Source: Vannielia litorea (GTDB lineage Bacteria; Pseudomonadota; Alphaproteobacteria; Rhodobacterales; Rhodobacteraceae). Taken from it: a stretch of 64,000 bases of DNA. The translations under genes and the position numbers were made by a program. The notes beneath the pieces were generated by a model, which did not search any database, was not told the DNA's origin, and worked only from the letters and a program-made list of their open reading frames with translations. Location of the stretch: positions 372,001 through 436,000 of the forward strand of contig NZ_JAHVJR010000002.1 of assembly GCF_019801175.1 (NCBI RefSeq), written 5' to 3'. Shown piece by piece: positions 6,628-14,091 of this stretch. Positions within the stretch are counted from its first letter, which is position 1. Each line of letters begins with the position of its first letter.

Positions 6628-8177
6628 TCAAGTTCTTTCCCAACGGCAAGGGTACAGGCGCGGGGCCGGTCGGGTATCTCGTGGCCGAGCGCGTGCTGTC
6701 CTATGACGGCAATCGCGACCTGGTCCGCGATGCCGAGGGCCAACCCTTGACCGCGGCCCGCGACCCTTTGCCCGAGGTGCTGCGCGGCGATCCAGGCCGC
6801 ACGGAGGCGCTGATCGACGCCAGTCGCCACCAGTGGACCTACCGCGCAGGCGTGATCAGCTTCGCCACCGAGGATGCGCCCACCGAAGCGCAGCAGGCCG
6901 AGGCCATGGACGCCTTCGAAAAGCTGGCCTTCGCAGGGCTGGAAGGAGAGCAATACGACATACTCTGGGTCCGGCACAGCGACGAGGACCGCATTGAATT
7001 GCACTTCTGTACCCCGCGTCTTGAGCTGACAACTGGGCGCAGCCTGAACATCGCACCGCCGGGCTATCAGGACGCCTATGACAGCCTGCGCGACCTGATG
7101 AACCAGCGCCACGGCTGGGCCGACTCGATGGAGCTGGAGCGCGCCCAGGGGGTGCGCGACACCATCGAGGCTCCGACCCGCGCCCATGGCCGTGGCGAGC
7201 TGCATGCGTGGATCCTCGATCAGATATCGATGGGTCTAATCGAGGATCGCGCCAGCATGCTCGATGCCCTAGCCGATGCGGGCTTCGACCTGCCCCGCGT
7301 CGGCAAGGCCTACCTCACCGCGCAGGACCCCGAGACCGGCGAACGCTGGCGCCTGAAAGGAGAGATTTTTCATGAAGACTGGCAAGCCGACTCGGCTGAG
7401 CGAGAAATTGAACGCGGAGCTGGACACGATACGCCAGGACTACGCCGCCTCGATGGCATCCCAGCTGGAGAGCTTCAGGACCGATTTGACAGCCATTGCG
7501 AGCGACGCGCGGCGTACCATCGAGAGCGATACGCGCCACTTCCTGAACGAGAACAGGAGCTTGTTCGAGACGCGGACCGAGCAGATCAGGCTTTGGCTGA
7601 CGATCTCGCCCTGGGTGATCTCGGGGCTGATCGTGACGGGGATCGCCTCGATGATGGCCGCGAGCTGGTTCTGGACGGCCATGCTGACGCGCTCGGAGAT
7701 GGTGGAGCTGGGTCAGACGCGGATCGAGCAGGGGGAAGAGACCTGGCTGACGCTGGACCCGGCCAGGACCGAGTTGAAGACCTGCACACTGGCCGGGACG
7801 CCGGTCATCTGCATCAAGATCGAGGAGAGATGAATGACGACGCCCCTGACAGCCTTGGAGCGCGACTTGCTCGCCTGCGTCGAGCGGTTGGTGACGGCCT
7901 GCGAAACCTCAGCGCAGGAATTGAGCGGCTTGGGAGCGCGCTCGACGAAGAGGCTGCAAGCCCAGCTGGATGGTATCGCGGCCTGCGCGACGTTGCTCAT
8001 ACGCTCGCAGATCGCGTCAATGCAGGCGTTGCGTGGCTTGCTGAGCGAAGAGGCCACCTACAACGCGCTGGACGCGAAGTTGAACGAGAGCTTGACCTTA
8101 GCGAGGCACGCCGAAGAGCGGCTGAAACAGAGCTAGAGGTGCAGGATCGGGGCATAGACCGGGGGCTGACGCATTAA
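6621..8177 (+). CDS. mobA: Relaxase/mobilization nuclease (MbeA/MobA type)
   Basis: The 518-residue protein starts at GTG 6621, overlapping mobC. The N-terminal 180 residues are the relaxase domain. The metal/catalytic segment is HSDEDRIELHF with H119, E126 and H128. The spacing equals the H-E-N triad I recall for ColE1 MbeA (H97, E104, N106), but the third residue here is H. It would nick oriT and lead the strand during mobilization. The C-terminal 270 residues are rich in D, R, G and A and of low complexity, as expected where the same DNA encodes mobB and mobD in another frame (7372-8136). Residue composition there may be dictated by the nested genes. Confidence 0.85.
   Translation: MLIKFFPNGKGTGAGPVGYLVAERVLSYDGNRDLVRDAEGQPLTAARDPLPEVLRGDPGRTEALIDASRHQWTYRAGVISFATEDAPTEAQQAEAMDAFEKLAFAGLEGEQYDILWVRHSDEDRIELHFCTPRLELTTGRSLNIAPPGYQDAYDSLRDLMNQRHGWADSMELERAQGVRDTIEAPTRAHGRGELHAWILDQISMGLIEDRASMLDALADAGFDLPRVGKAYLTAQDPETGERWRLKGEIFHEDWQADSAEREIERGAGHDTPGLRRLDGIPAGELQDRFDSHCERRAAYHRERYAPLPEREQELVRDADRADQALADDLALGDLGADRDGDRLDDGRELVLDGHADALGDGGAGSDADRAGGRDLADAGPGQDRVEDLHTGRDAGHLHQDRGEMNDDAPDSLGARLARLRRAVGDGLRNLSAGIERLGSALDEEAASPAGWYRGLRDVAHTLADRVNAGVAWLAERRGHLQRAGREVERELDLSEARRRAAETELEVQDRGIDRGLTH
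7372..7833 (+). CDS. mobB: MobB/MbeB-like membrane mobilization protein, nested in mobA
   Basis: The 153-residue frame lies wholly inside mobA in a different reading frame. GGAGAG lies 7 nt before the ATG, showing real translation initiation. The first 70 residues look helical and coiled coil-forming. Residues about 75-103 (LTISPWVISGLIVTG and following) form a clear transmembrane segment. This is followed by a C-terminal tail with two cysteines. MbeB-type proteins of ColE1 are also nested in the relaxase gene and assist it, probably at the membrane and the type IV coupling protein. The stop TGA is immediately followed by the ATG of mobD. The name rests on synteny and organisation, less on sequence identity. 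Confidence 0.7.
   Translation: MKTGKPTRLSEKLNAELDTIRQDYAASMASQLESFRTDLTAIASDARRTIESDTRHFLNENRSLFETRTEQIRLWLTISPWVISGLIVTGIASMMAASWFWTAMLTRSEMVELGQTRIEQGEETWLTLDPARTELKTCTLAGTPVICIKIEER
7834..8136 (+). CDS. mobD: MobD/MbeD-like mobilization protein, nested in mobA
   Basis: This 100-residue, mostly helical protein starts directly after the mobB stop (TGAATG), with GAGGAGAG as ribosome binding site. It starts TALERDLLACVERLV, a pattern of heptad-spaced leucines and valines typical of the short MbeD/MobD coiled coils. It ends 41 nt before the mobA stop and is read in a different frame from mobA. In ColE1, MbeD is linked to entry exclusion or mobilization efficiency. Here the function is inferred from its position and size. 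Confidence 0.65.
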   Translation: MTTPLTALERDLLACVERLVTACETSAQELSGLGARSTKRLQAQLDGIAACATLLIRSQIASMQALRGLLSEEATYNALDAKLNESLTLARHAEERLKQS

Positions 8178-8311
8178 GTTTGAGCGATAGCTGCCATAGC
8201 GTGGTTTGGCGTTCCATGAGATTTCGCCATACCATAATACTGCAATATCCGAACAAATGCCATATTTTGGAATTACAAACTGATCCAGTATGCAAACTCA
8301 CAGGTTGGCAA

Positions 8312-8773
8312 ATGTCCGTTTCTCGCGCAAAACAGCGGCAAGCAGAAGGCAAGATCAATCAAGCCAGACAAGTGGCTCAAGCATTCGCCAAGCCACTTGG
8401 GGGCTGGATTGCGACCTTCCAGGAAGCCATCGGCATGAGCGCACCCGCGCTGGCCGAGCGGTTGGGCGTGTCTCGCAACAGCGTCTACAGCTCTATCCAG
8501 AACGAACAAGCCGGGACAATCTCCCTGAACCAGCTCGACAAGATGGCCGAGGCAATGGGCGGCAAGCTGGTCTACGCGATCATCCCGCGCGAAGGGCCGG
8601 TCGAAGAGATTGTCACGGCCCAGGCCCGCAAGAAGGCCAGACGCATCATCCAGCGCACACGCGCGCACATGGCCCTTGAAGAGCAGACCGAAGGCTTACG
8701 CAGCCAGGACGAGATGATCGAGGACCTGGCGGGTGAAATCGCCCGCGAAATGCCGAGGGATTTCTGGAAGTGA
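8312..8773 (+). CDS. Mobile mystery protein A (Xre-family regulator)
   Basis: The 153-residue protein has a helix-turn-helix at about residues 40-80 (MSAPALAERLGVSRNSVYSS), followed by LDKMAEAMGGKLVYAIIP. That order is typical of mobile mystery protein A. These proteins always accompany a Fic-domain partner (protein B), which follows here with a GTGA overlap. The pair behaves genetically like a regulator/antitoxin with a Fic effector, though no function has been firmly shown as far as I know. The frame is open upstream to 8180, but ATG 8312 begins the conserved part and the upstream 130 bp is A+T-rich, promoter-like DNA. Confidence 0.85.
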   Translation: MSVSRAKQRQAEGKINQARQVAQAFAKPLGGWIATFQEAIGMSAPALAERLGVSRNSVYSSIQNEQAGTISLNQLDKMAEAMGGKLVYAIIPREGPVEEIVTAQARKKARRIIQRTRAHMALEEQTEGLRSQDEMIEDLAGEIAREMPRDFWK

Positions 8774-9243
8774 CCCTGGAACTGCACGAACCCACCGGCG
8801 CGACCCCACTCACGCCCGACGAGTTGCTTGGCCTCAAGGCCAAGCACATCACCACGCGCGGCGAGTTGAACGAGCTGGAGGGCGAAAACATCATCGAGGG
8901 GTTGACCTGGCTGGACCGGCGGCCCAAGTCTTTCAACATCCTGACCGACGATGCAGCCCCCGAGGTCCACAAGCGGCTGTTCGGGCAAGTCTGGGATTGG
9001 GCGGGTGTCTATCGTCTGACCGAGAAGTACATTGGCGTGCCAGTCTGGCACATATCGACCGAAATGCGCACCTGCATGGACGATGCCCGCTACTGGCGCG
9101 AGAACGGCACCTACGACCCGCTGGAAGCCACGGCACGCTTCCATCACAAGCTGGTCTGGGTTCACCCCTTTGCCAACGGCAACGGACGCTGGGCAAGGAT
9201 GATGGCGGATACCTACTTGGCCACGATTGATCCGGATATCTAA
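8770..9243 (+). CDS. Mobile mystery protein B (Fic domain), truncated by an in-frame stop
   Basis: The 157-residue protein starts at GTG 8770, overlapping the stop of protein A. It has an intact Fic catalytic motif at residues 132-143 (HPFANGNGRWAR), with the histidine needed for AMP transfer to target hydroxyls. The frame ends at TAA 9241-9243. The same frame then continues for 43 further codons to TGA 9373-9375, encoding WSGGGTLTADNDHRARFIAA and LQAADVFEFGPLVEF, the expected C-terminal helices of this family. Repairing the one stop gives 201 residues, the usual family size. The gene is therefore probably a nonsense mutant; whether the short form is active is unknown. Confidence 0.85.
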   Translation: MTLELHEPTGATPLTPDELLGLKAKHITTRGELNELEGENIIEGLTWLDRRPKSFNILTDDAAPEVHKRLFGQVWDWAGVYRLTEKYIGVPVWHISTEMRTCMDDARYWRENGTYDPLEATARFHHKLVWVHPFANGNGRWARMMADTYLATIDPDI

Positions 9244-9528
9244 CTCGATTGGTCAGGTGGCGGTACATTGACGGCTGATAACGACCATCGGGCTCGCTTC
9301 ATCGCGGCACTGCAGGCTGCGGATGTGTTTGAGTTCGGGCCGTTGGTAGAATTTGTTACGGTCATCGCGGGATGAAGGCATGCACGGCGAACAGGGATAG
9401 GCTGCTCTTTCTGATTAGTCCAATCCTGTGTACTGTCGGGCTGACAAGAGTCGGCAGAGACTGCTTGAAACACCACTTGTACATAAACAGTCGATTGACA
9501 GAAGCCCTTGAGAAGGCACCAAGAACTC

Positions 9529-10092
9529 ATGAAGGACAGAAGAGCACATATCATAGTGATCTCTGGCCCGACCGGAGTCGGAAAAACGACATTGGCGCAA
9601 GAATTGGTCAAACGCCTCGGGGCGCTCCATGTCTCAACCAGTTCGTTGATTTCCAGCATCCGACCTGCGCTATCGCCGGGAAGGGCGTTTCTGCAACTCG
9701 CGGGGAATAGTCTCGACGAAGAAACCAATTTTCGTTGGATCGCTGACGAAGTGTCAACGCTTGAGCGCGAGTTTCCTGATCATTCATTGGTGGTCGATGC
9801 GGTGCGCAAACCGGAGCAGGTTCTTGTGCTTCGTGCGCAAACTACCCTGAATCTGACGCACGTTCACCTTGGGGCCGGCTATGACCACCTTGTTCATCGT
9901 CATAGTCTGAGATCGCGGGACATAGATGCCGGACAAGATTACAGCGTCCTCGCAAAAGATGTCAGTGAAAGCTATCAGTCAGAATTGGCTGGAATTTCCG
10001 ACCTCATGCTCGATGCAGAGAATGCCTCTCCGTCACAGCTGGGAGAAAAAGTAGTGTCGTTTCTTGACGTTGCGGTCACCGATATCGCTTAA
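9529..10092 (+). CDS. P-loop nucleotide kinase-like ATPase
   Basis: The 187-residue protein has Walker A GPTGVGKT at residues 13-20 and a likely second acidic strand DHSLVVDAVRKPEQ, as in adenylate- or nucleoside-kinase folds. A later segment HRHSLRSRDIDAGQDYS could be the lid with catalytic arginines. I do not recognise a named family beyond AAA/nucleotide kinase. ATG 9529 was chosen over a TTG at 9508 because AGAAGG lies upstream. It converges with another P-loop gene ending 3 bp away. With the neighbouring dCTP-deaminase-like and endonuclease-IV-like genes, a role in (deoxy)nucleotide handling is inferred. Confidence 0.7.
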   Translation: MKDRRAHIIVISGPTGVGKTTLAQELVKRLGALHVSTSSLISSIRPALSPGRAFLQLAGNSLDEETNFRWIADEVSTLEREFPDHSLVVDAVRKPEQVLVLRAQTTLNLTHVHLGAGYDHLVHRHSLRSRDIDAGQDYSVLAKDVSESYQSELAGISDLMLDAENASPSQLGEKVVSFLDVAVTDIA

Positions 10093-10095
10093 GCT

Positions 10096-10656
10096 CTACG
10101 CCACTTCCGACAAGCTCGAAATCGCTTCCAGGAGTTTGGAGGAACGCTCTTCGATAGTACCGCGCACTTCGAGGGTTGGCATCCTGAAGTGATCCAGCAG
10201 TTCTCGGATGACTCCATCGATGTACGCCTGGTACTCAAGGTCCGCCGGTCTCAGTTCGTCATGCTCCATCGGGAACTCAATCGGCAGGTATACGTATAGC
10301 CGGGTTCTGTGCTTTTCCGCATGTATCTGCTCAACGATCAGCTTCTCAAGTGAGTACGAAAACCGATGAGGGAACTGGTCACGAGTGTAGGCATAGAGGT
10401 CGAGGATCGATCTGTCGGTCAAGACGAGCTTGGTTTGAACTTGGCGCACCTCGGCCAGGCAGTAGCCTAGGTACTCGAAGACGCCATCAAGCGATATTTT
10501 GTCATTGACGTAGAAGCCACGCTTGGCGATCTCCCTTGCTGGTTCGCGGATGACGCTGATGTCTTCCCGCCTTGCCGCTTGCGCGGTTACTTCCTCGATT
10601 AGCGAGGTCTTGCCGACGCCGTGCGCGCCGGTGATCGTGATGAAATGCTGATCCAT
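10096..10656 (-). CDS. AAA_28/NadR-like P-loop nucleotide kinase
   Basis: This 186-residue protein begins MDQHFITITGAHGVGKTS, with Walker A G10-T17. It has the DRSILDLYAYTRDQF segment, in which DRS follows the second core strand as in NadR ribosylnicotinamide kinase and thymidylate or deoxynucleoside kinases. A C-terminal helix contains YQAYIDGVIRELLDHF. The fold predicts ATP-dependent phosphorylation of a nucleoside or nucleotide; the substrate cannot be read from motifs. The start is 99 bp from the divergent 10756 gene, so a shared control region (10657-10755) is likely. It ends tail to tail with the 9529 kinase. Confidence 0.75.
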   Translation of the reverse strand: MDQHFITITGAHGVGKTSLIEEVTAQAARREDISVIREPAREIAKRGFYVNDKISLDGVFEYLGYCLAEVRQVQTKLVLTDRSILDLYAYTRDQFPHRFSYSLEKLIVEQIHAEKHRTRLYVYLPIEFPMEHDELRPADLEYQAYIDGVIRELLDHFRMPTLEVRGTIEERSSKLLEAISSLSEVA

Positions 10657-10755
10657 CGCAGACGACCTTTGAGGTTCTTTGCTTTACCGCCGTTTGTGCC
10701 AATAGTACCAATGTGGTGAAGGAACTTACAGCGCCGATACCACTAAGGGGGAACG
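10657..10755. promoter_or_regulatory. Divergent intergenic control region of the nucleotide cluster
   Basis: These 99 bp separate the minus-strand kinase (start 10656) from the plus-strand dCTP-deaminase-like gene (start 10756) and must hold both promoters. A short direct repeat is visible (CCAATAGTACCAAT). GGGGGAACG just before ATG 10756 is the ribosome binding site. No clear sigma-70 boxes or operator could be assigned. Confidence 0.4.
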
Positions 10756-11832
10756 ATGGCCACGCAAGGTGAAGTTGAAGTCGAGCAGCCATCAGGTTTC
10801 CTGCTTAAAAAGGACATCCGCGACCTGAAGATCATCAGCGAAGGCTCCGCTGAACACTGCTTCAAGCCCGCTAGTTACGATTTGAGAATCGGTGATCTCT
10901 ACGTAAGCACCGACGGTAAGCAACAGTTCGCACGAGAACCCCTACAAGGCTGCAACGTCGTAGTACCCCCCTTGGGTAGCTTGATTGTTTCCACAAGAGA
11001 ATTCTTGAGGATGCCGGGCAATGTGGTAGGCGATTTTGATCTTCGTATCAAATTGGCCGTGAAAGGCCTCTTTGTGCAAATGGGCACTCAAGTCGAGCCA
11101 CACTACAAGGGAAGGCTTTTTGCAATTATTCACAATGTGACTGCATCTCCGGTCGAGCTGAAGTGGGGAGGCGACGACGCAGAACGAATATTTACTATAC
11201 AATTTGCGTTTACCAATGGAGTTGCGGAAGAACCAGAGGAGCTAAAGGAGTTTAGGACTCTGAGAAATTTTCTGGAGAATACAGAATTTGCAGAAAACCA
11301 AATCGGCGGCCTCCTCAAACTAGTCGAGGAAAACAGAGACGAATTAAAAACTGCGATGACCAAAATTGAGTCCTCGAAGACAGAGCTGGAAAGGTCTCTC
11401 GATGGGTTAATTGAGAACAGATTTGCTGTTTTGCAGTCAAAGTTGGACGCAAAAACTGAAGTCGATCGGGCGCTAACAGCTCTTCAGAAAGACGAGCGGG
11501 CTTTTAAGAAGCAGCTTTTGCTTGGCGGCTTAGGCATCGCTGCATTTTCTGTGCTCATTCCCTTCCTCATAGGATTTGCTATCAACTTTGCTCGTCCGCT
11601 GGCCTTTACTGACTTCGACCAAGACCTGGGCGGGCAACTCTCCACTCTGGAAGCGGAGATCGAGACGATCAAAGACTCTTCTAATGGCAATAACAGACTG
11701 GACGCTGTCGCCACTCGCATAGATGAGATCAGCACACGCCTCCTGGAACTCCAGCGGCAGATTGAAAATTCTCCGGAAGTAGTGCAAGATGAAGTGCAAA
11801 ATCCGAGCGCGAACTCGGAAGTGGAGCAGTAG
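10756..11832 (+). CDS. dCTP deaminase/dUTPase-fold protein fused to coiled coil and membrane segment
   Basis: Residues 1-155 resemble the dCTP deaminase/dUTPase fold: KPASYDLRIGD (37-47), LIVSTREFLRMPGNVVGDFD (76-95), VQMGTQVEPHYKGRLFAIIH (107-126). The usual active-site Ser-Ser-x-x-Arg lines up with RIKLAVK, and the general-base Glu of the LEL strand lines up with FAI. Deamination chemistry is therefore probably lost and a nucleotide-sensing role is possible. Residues 160-250 form a charged coiled coil, 253-277 a transmembrane helix (LLLGGLGIAAFSVLIPFLIG), and 290-340 a second coiled coil. The FAD enzyme starts 4 nt after the stop. Base composition is lower in G+C than the chromosome. Confidence 0.75.
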   Translation: MATQGEVEVEQPSGFLLKKDIRDLKIISEGSAEHCFKPASYDLRIGDLYVSTDGKQQFAREPLQGCNVVVPPLGSLIVSTREFLRMPGNVVGDFDLRIKLAVKGLFVQMGTQVEPHYKGRLFAIIHNVTASPVELKWGGDDAERIFTIQFAFTNGVAEEPEELKEFRTLRNFLENTEFAENQIGGLLKLVEENRDELKTAMTKIESSKTELERSLDGLIENRFAVLQSKLDAKTEVDRALTALQKDERAFKKQLLLGGLGIAAFSVLIPFLIGFAINFARPLAFTDFDQDLGGQLSTLEAEIETIKDSSNGNNRLDAVATRIDEISTRLLELQRQIENSPEVVQDEVQNPSANSEVEQ

Positions 11833-11836
11833 AGCG

Positions 11837-13135
11837 ATGTTTAAGTACGCCCTCATCGGCGCGGGTCCAGCCGCCTTAAATTCAGTTGTCGAATTGCCTC
11901 TCGACGACCGTTTGTCGTCTGTAGTTCTCGACGCAGGCCTCAGGGGCGAACGGAAGGTTTGCCCGTCGCTGAAGCGCCAGTCTTGTTCAAGTTGTTTCGA
12001 GCAGAAATGCCATGTCATCAATGGCATAGGTGGGGCATCAGCAACGTTCGGCAACAAGTACTGCCACTTTCCTGCCAGTTCTGGCGTCCAAGAATTGATG
12101 AACGCCCAACCTATCGCGCTGGCCGAGGCATCCACTCATGGAAGACGCGTTGTGGTTCAACACCCCAACGTGCCGAACCGCAAAGTATATGACGTCAGCA
12201 TCGCGCATGCGGATAGCTACAGAACTACCATCGACGACTTAGTCTCGGACGTGCAATCAACGACACCTATCTTCGAAGGTTGGTCGGTGGAGCGCGTTGA
12301 GCGCCTTGGTGCCAACTGGTTCAGACTGGTCTCGGAAACGGGTGAGACCATCGAAACCGAGAACGTTGTGATCGCAACTGGTAGAAGCGGGCACATTGCC
12401 TTGCGACGGTGGTTGGATCAGCTGGGCATTGAATATGCTGAGAACTCGCCGGACATCGGTGTTCGGATCGAGACCCCGTCGAACACGATCAGCAGGCAGT
12501 TCCTTTACCAGGATGACCCGAAGTTTAAGTTTGATTTTGGGGGGCTGGGACAGGCGAGAACCTTCTGCACATGCAAGGGCGGGCAGATTGTTCCCGTCAA
12601 ATTTGGAAACGGCTTCTTTGCGGATGGTGCCTTTGTAAGAAAAGACACCGGGCGGACCAACGTCGCGCTAATGGCAAGAACTGGAGAGGTTTTTGAACCG
12701 CAGCTCCTTGAGGAATGGTGCCAGTCCGTTAACGAGGCGAGTGAGGGTCGGCTACTCCTCGGAGCCATTGACAAGTTTTCGGGAAGCGATTCCACGTTGG
12801 AGCAAGATATTCTTGACGTGATCCCCGAAGGACCGAGCCCGCAGTACAAAAAGGTTCTTCAGGCTTTGCTTCACAGGCTTCTCAACGACCAGTCTTGCCA
12901 GGTTTTCGATGATGCCAAAGGAGAGCATGGGCCTCTCAAAGTGTTCGGTCCCTCGATCGATCTGTACTGGCCCAAGGTGCAACTGTCTCGAGGGTTCAAG
13001 GCGTCGGTCGAAGGTGTTTATGTCATCGGGGACGCTGCAGGAGTGTCGCGCGGTATTGTTCAGGCAATGGCCGCAGGGAAGTCCTGGGCGCATTCAGTCA
13101 GTTCCAGTGCTGCCCGCAACGTTGCCCGATGGTGA
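11837..13135 (+). CDS. FAD/NAD(P)-binding oxidoreductase with N-terminal cysteine cluster
   Basis: The 432-residue protein begins with the dinucleotide fold YALIGAGPAALNS (4-16) and ends with GVYVIGDAAGVSRGIVQAMA, the second FAD-binding motif. Between them are VVIATGRSGH and a cysteine-rich stretch with C42, C50, C53 and C58, then NGIGGASATFGNKYC. This layout recalls the uncharacterised COG2509-type FAD dehydrogenases, where Cys residues flank a GGAG motif. A redox or iron-sulfur role for the cysteines is inference. It starts 4 nt after the dCTP-deaminase-like gene (ATG 11837) and overlaps the TIM-barrel gene by 7 nt, so the three form a tight operon. The substrate is unknown. Confidence 0.8.
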   Translation: MFKYALIGAGPAALNSVVELPLDDRLSSVVLDAGLRGERKVCPSLKRQSCSSCFEQKCHVINGIGGASATFGNKYCHFPASSGVQELMNAQPIALAEASTHGRRVVVQHPNVPNRKVYDVSIAHADSYRTTIDDLVSDVQSTTPIFEGWSVERVERLGANWFRLVSETGETIETENVVIATGRSGHIALRRWLDQLGIEYAENSPDIGVRIETPSNTISRQFLYQDDPKFKFDFGGLGQARTFCTCKGGQIVPVKFGNGFFADGAFVRKDTGRTNVALMARTGEVFEPQLLEEWCQSVNEASEGRLLLGAIDKFSGSDSTLEQDILDVIPEGPSPQYKKVLQALLHRLLNDQSCQVFDDAKGEHGPLKVFGPSIDLYWPKVQLSRGFKASVEGVYVIGDAAGVSRGIVQAMAAGKSWAHSVSSSAARNVARW

Positions 13136-14070
13136 GGTTTGGTGTCGCAGGATACCCGTTGGCTTTCATTGAAGGCCCTGACGGAAAAGACCGCTCAAAA
13201 ATCTTTGAATGGGTTTCCAAAATTGGCTTGGATGCGGTTGAGCTGCAGATGACCTATGGTCCGAGGACCAAGCCTGAAAAATGCATAGAATATAAGGCGC
13301 TAGCTGATGACCTTGGGATAAGGGTATCGGTGCACGCAGCATACTACATTGTCTTGACAAGTAGTGAGGAAGAAAAGATTTCTCGCTCGATCGACACGTT
13401 GAACAAGACCTACGAATTGACCGACCTACTCGGCGGCAAAGAGGTGATTCTTCATCCAGGACCACTGTACGGTGGAGATGAAGACGAGGTTTCGGCTCGG
13501 TTTGCGGACAATGCGGCCAAGTTCGTCGAGCAACTTGGTTCCACTGACATTGGACTGTTTATCGAGACAGCTGGGAAAGTCGGTCAGCTGGGTTCTGTCG
13601 ATCAAATCCTATCGTTATCGAAGCAAATTGAAGGTGTTCATCCTTGCATCGATTTTGGGCACGTGCATGCGAGAACGTTGGGAACTCTAGAGAACGCGGA
13701 TAACATTTTCGCTCTATGCAATGAAATTCAAGGTTTCCTGGATAATAACCCACTGAAACGAGCGCATTTTCACTATACTCCGATCCATTTCGGGCCACGG
13801 GGAGAGATTCAGCATCGTGCAGTAGATGATCACTATCCCGAACCAGAGCAGAAAGACCTTTTTGGAGAAGCCGCTGTGGGCGAAAGCTCAAGAGACGGCT
13901 TGTTCCATCCCAGGCCGGACCCTGTCGCGGAGGCGCTTCGCACGTTGCCTGGAGAATTCACCATCATCTCCGAGACCCATAACAGCCAAGAAATCGGCGC
14001 AAAGGTGCTAAAAGAGAGCTTCTTTTCCAATGACCGGGAAATGCGCGTAAAGGCAGGAAGATCTCGGTAG
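13129..14070 (+). CDS. Endonuclease IV-like TIM-barrel protein (AP endonuclease family 2)
   Basis: The 313-residue TIM barrel keeps every metal-ligand position of endonuclease IV at almost the same numbers: H69 (VHAAYY), H109 (LHPGP), E146 (IETAG), D175 and H178 (IDFGHVH), H215 (HFHYT), D233 and H235 (DDHYP), E282 (SETHN). In endonuclease IV these bind three zinc ions and cut abasic DNA. A xylose-isomerase-like sugar enzyme is the alternative, but the full nine-ligand set favours phosphodiester chemistry. The ATG overlaps the stop of the FAD enzyme by 7 nt, giving translational coupling. A DNA repair or DNA-attack function in the cluster is inferred. Confidence 0.75.
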   Translation: MVRFGVAGYPLAFIEGPDGKDRSKIFEWVSKIGLDAVELQMTYGPRTKPEKCIEYKALADDLGIRVSVHAAYYIVLTSSEEEKISRSIDTLNKTYELTDLLGGKEVILHPGPLYGGDEDEVSARFADNAAKFVEQLGSTDIGLFIETAGKVGQLGSVDQILSLSKQIEGVHPCIDFGHVHARTLGTLENADNIFALCNEIQGFLDNNPLKRAHFHYTPIHFGPRGEIQHRAVDDHYPEPEQKDLFGEAAVGESSRDGLFHPRPDPVAEALRTLPGEFTIISETHNSQEIGAKVLKESFFSNDREMRVKAGRSR

Positions 14071-14091
14071 GTCTTATAAACTGGGGCGCCT

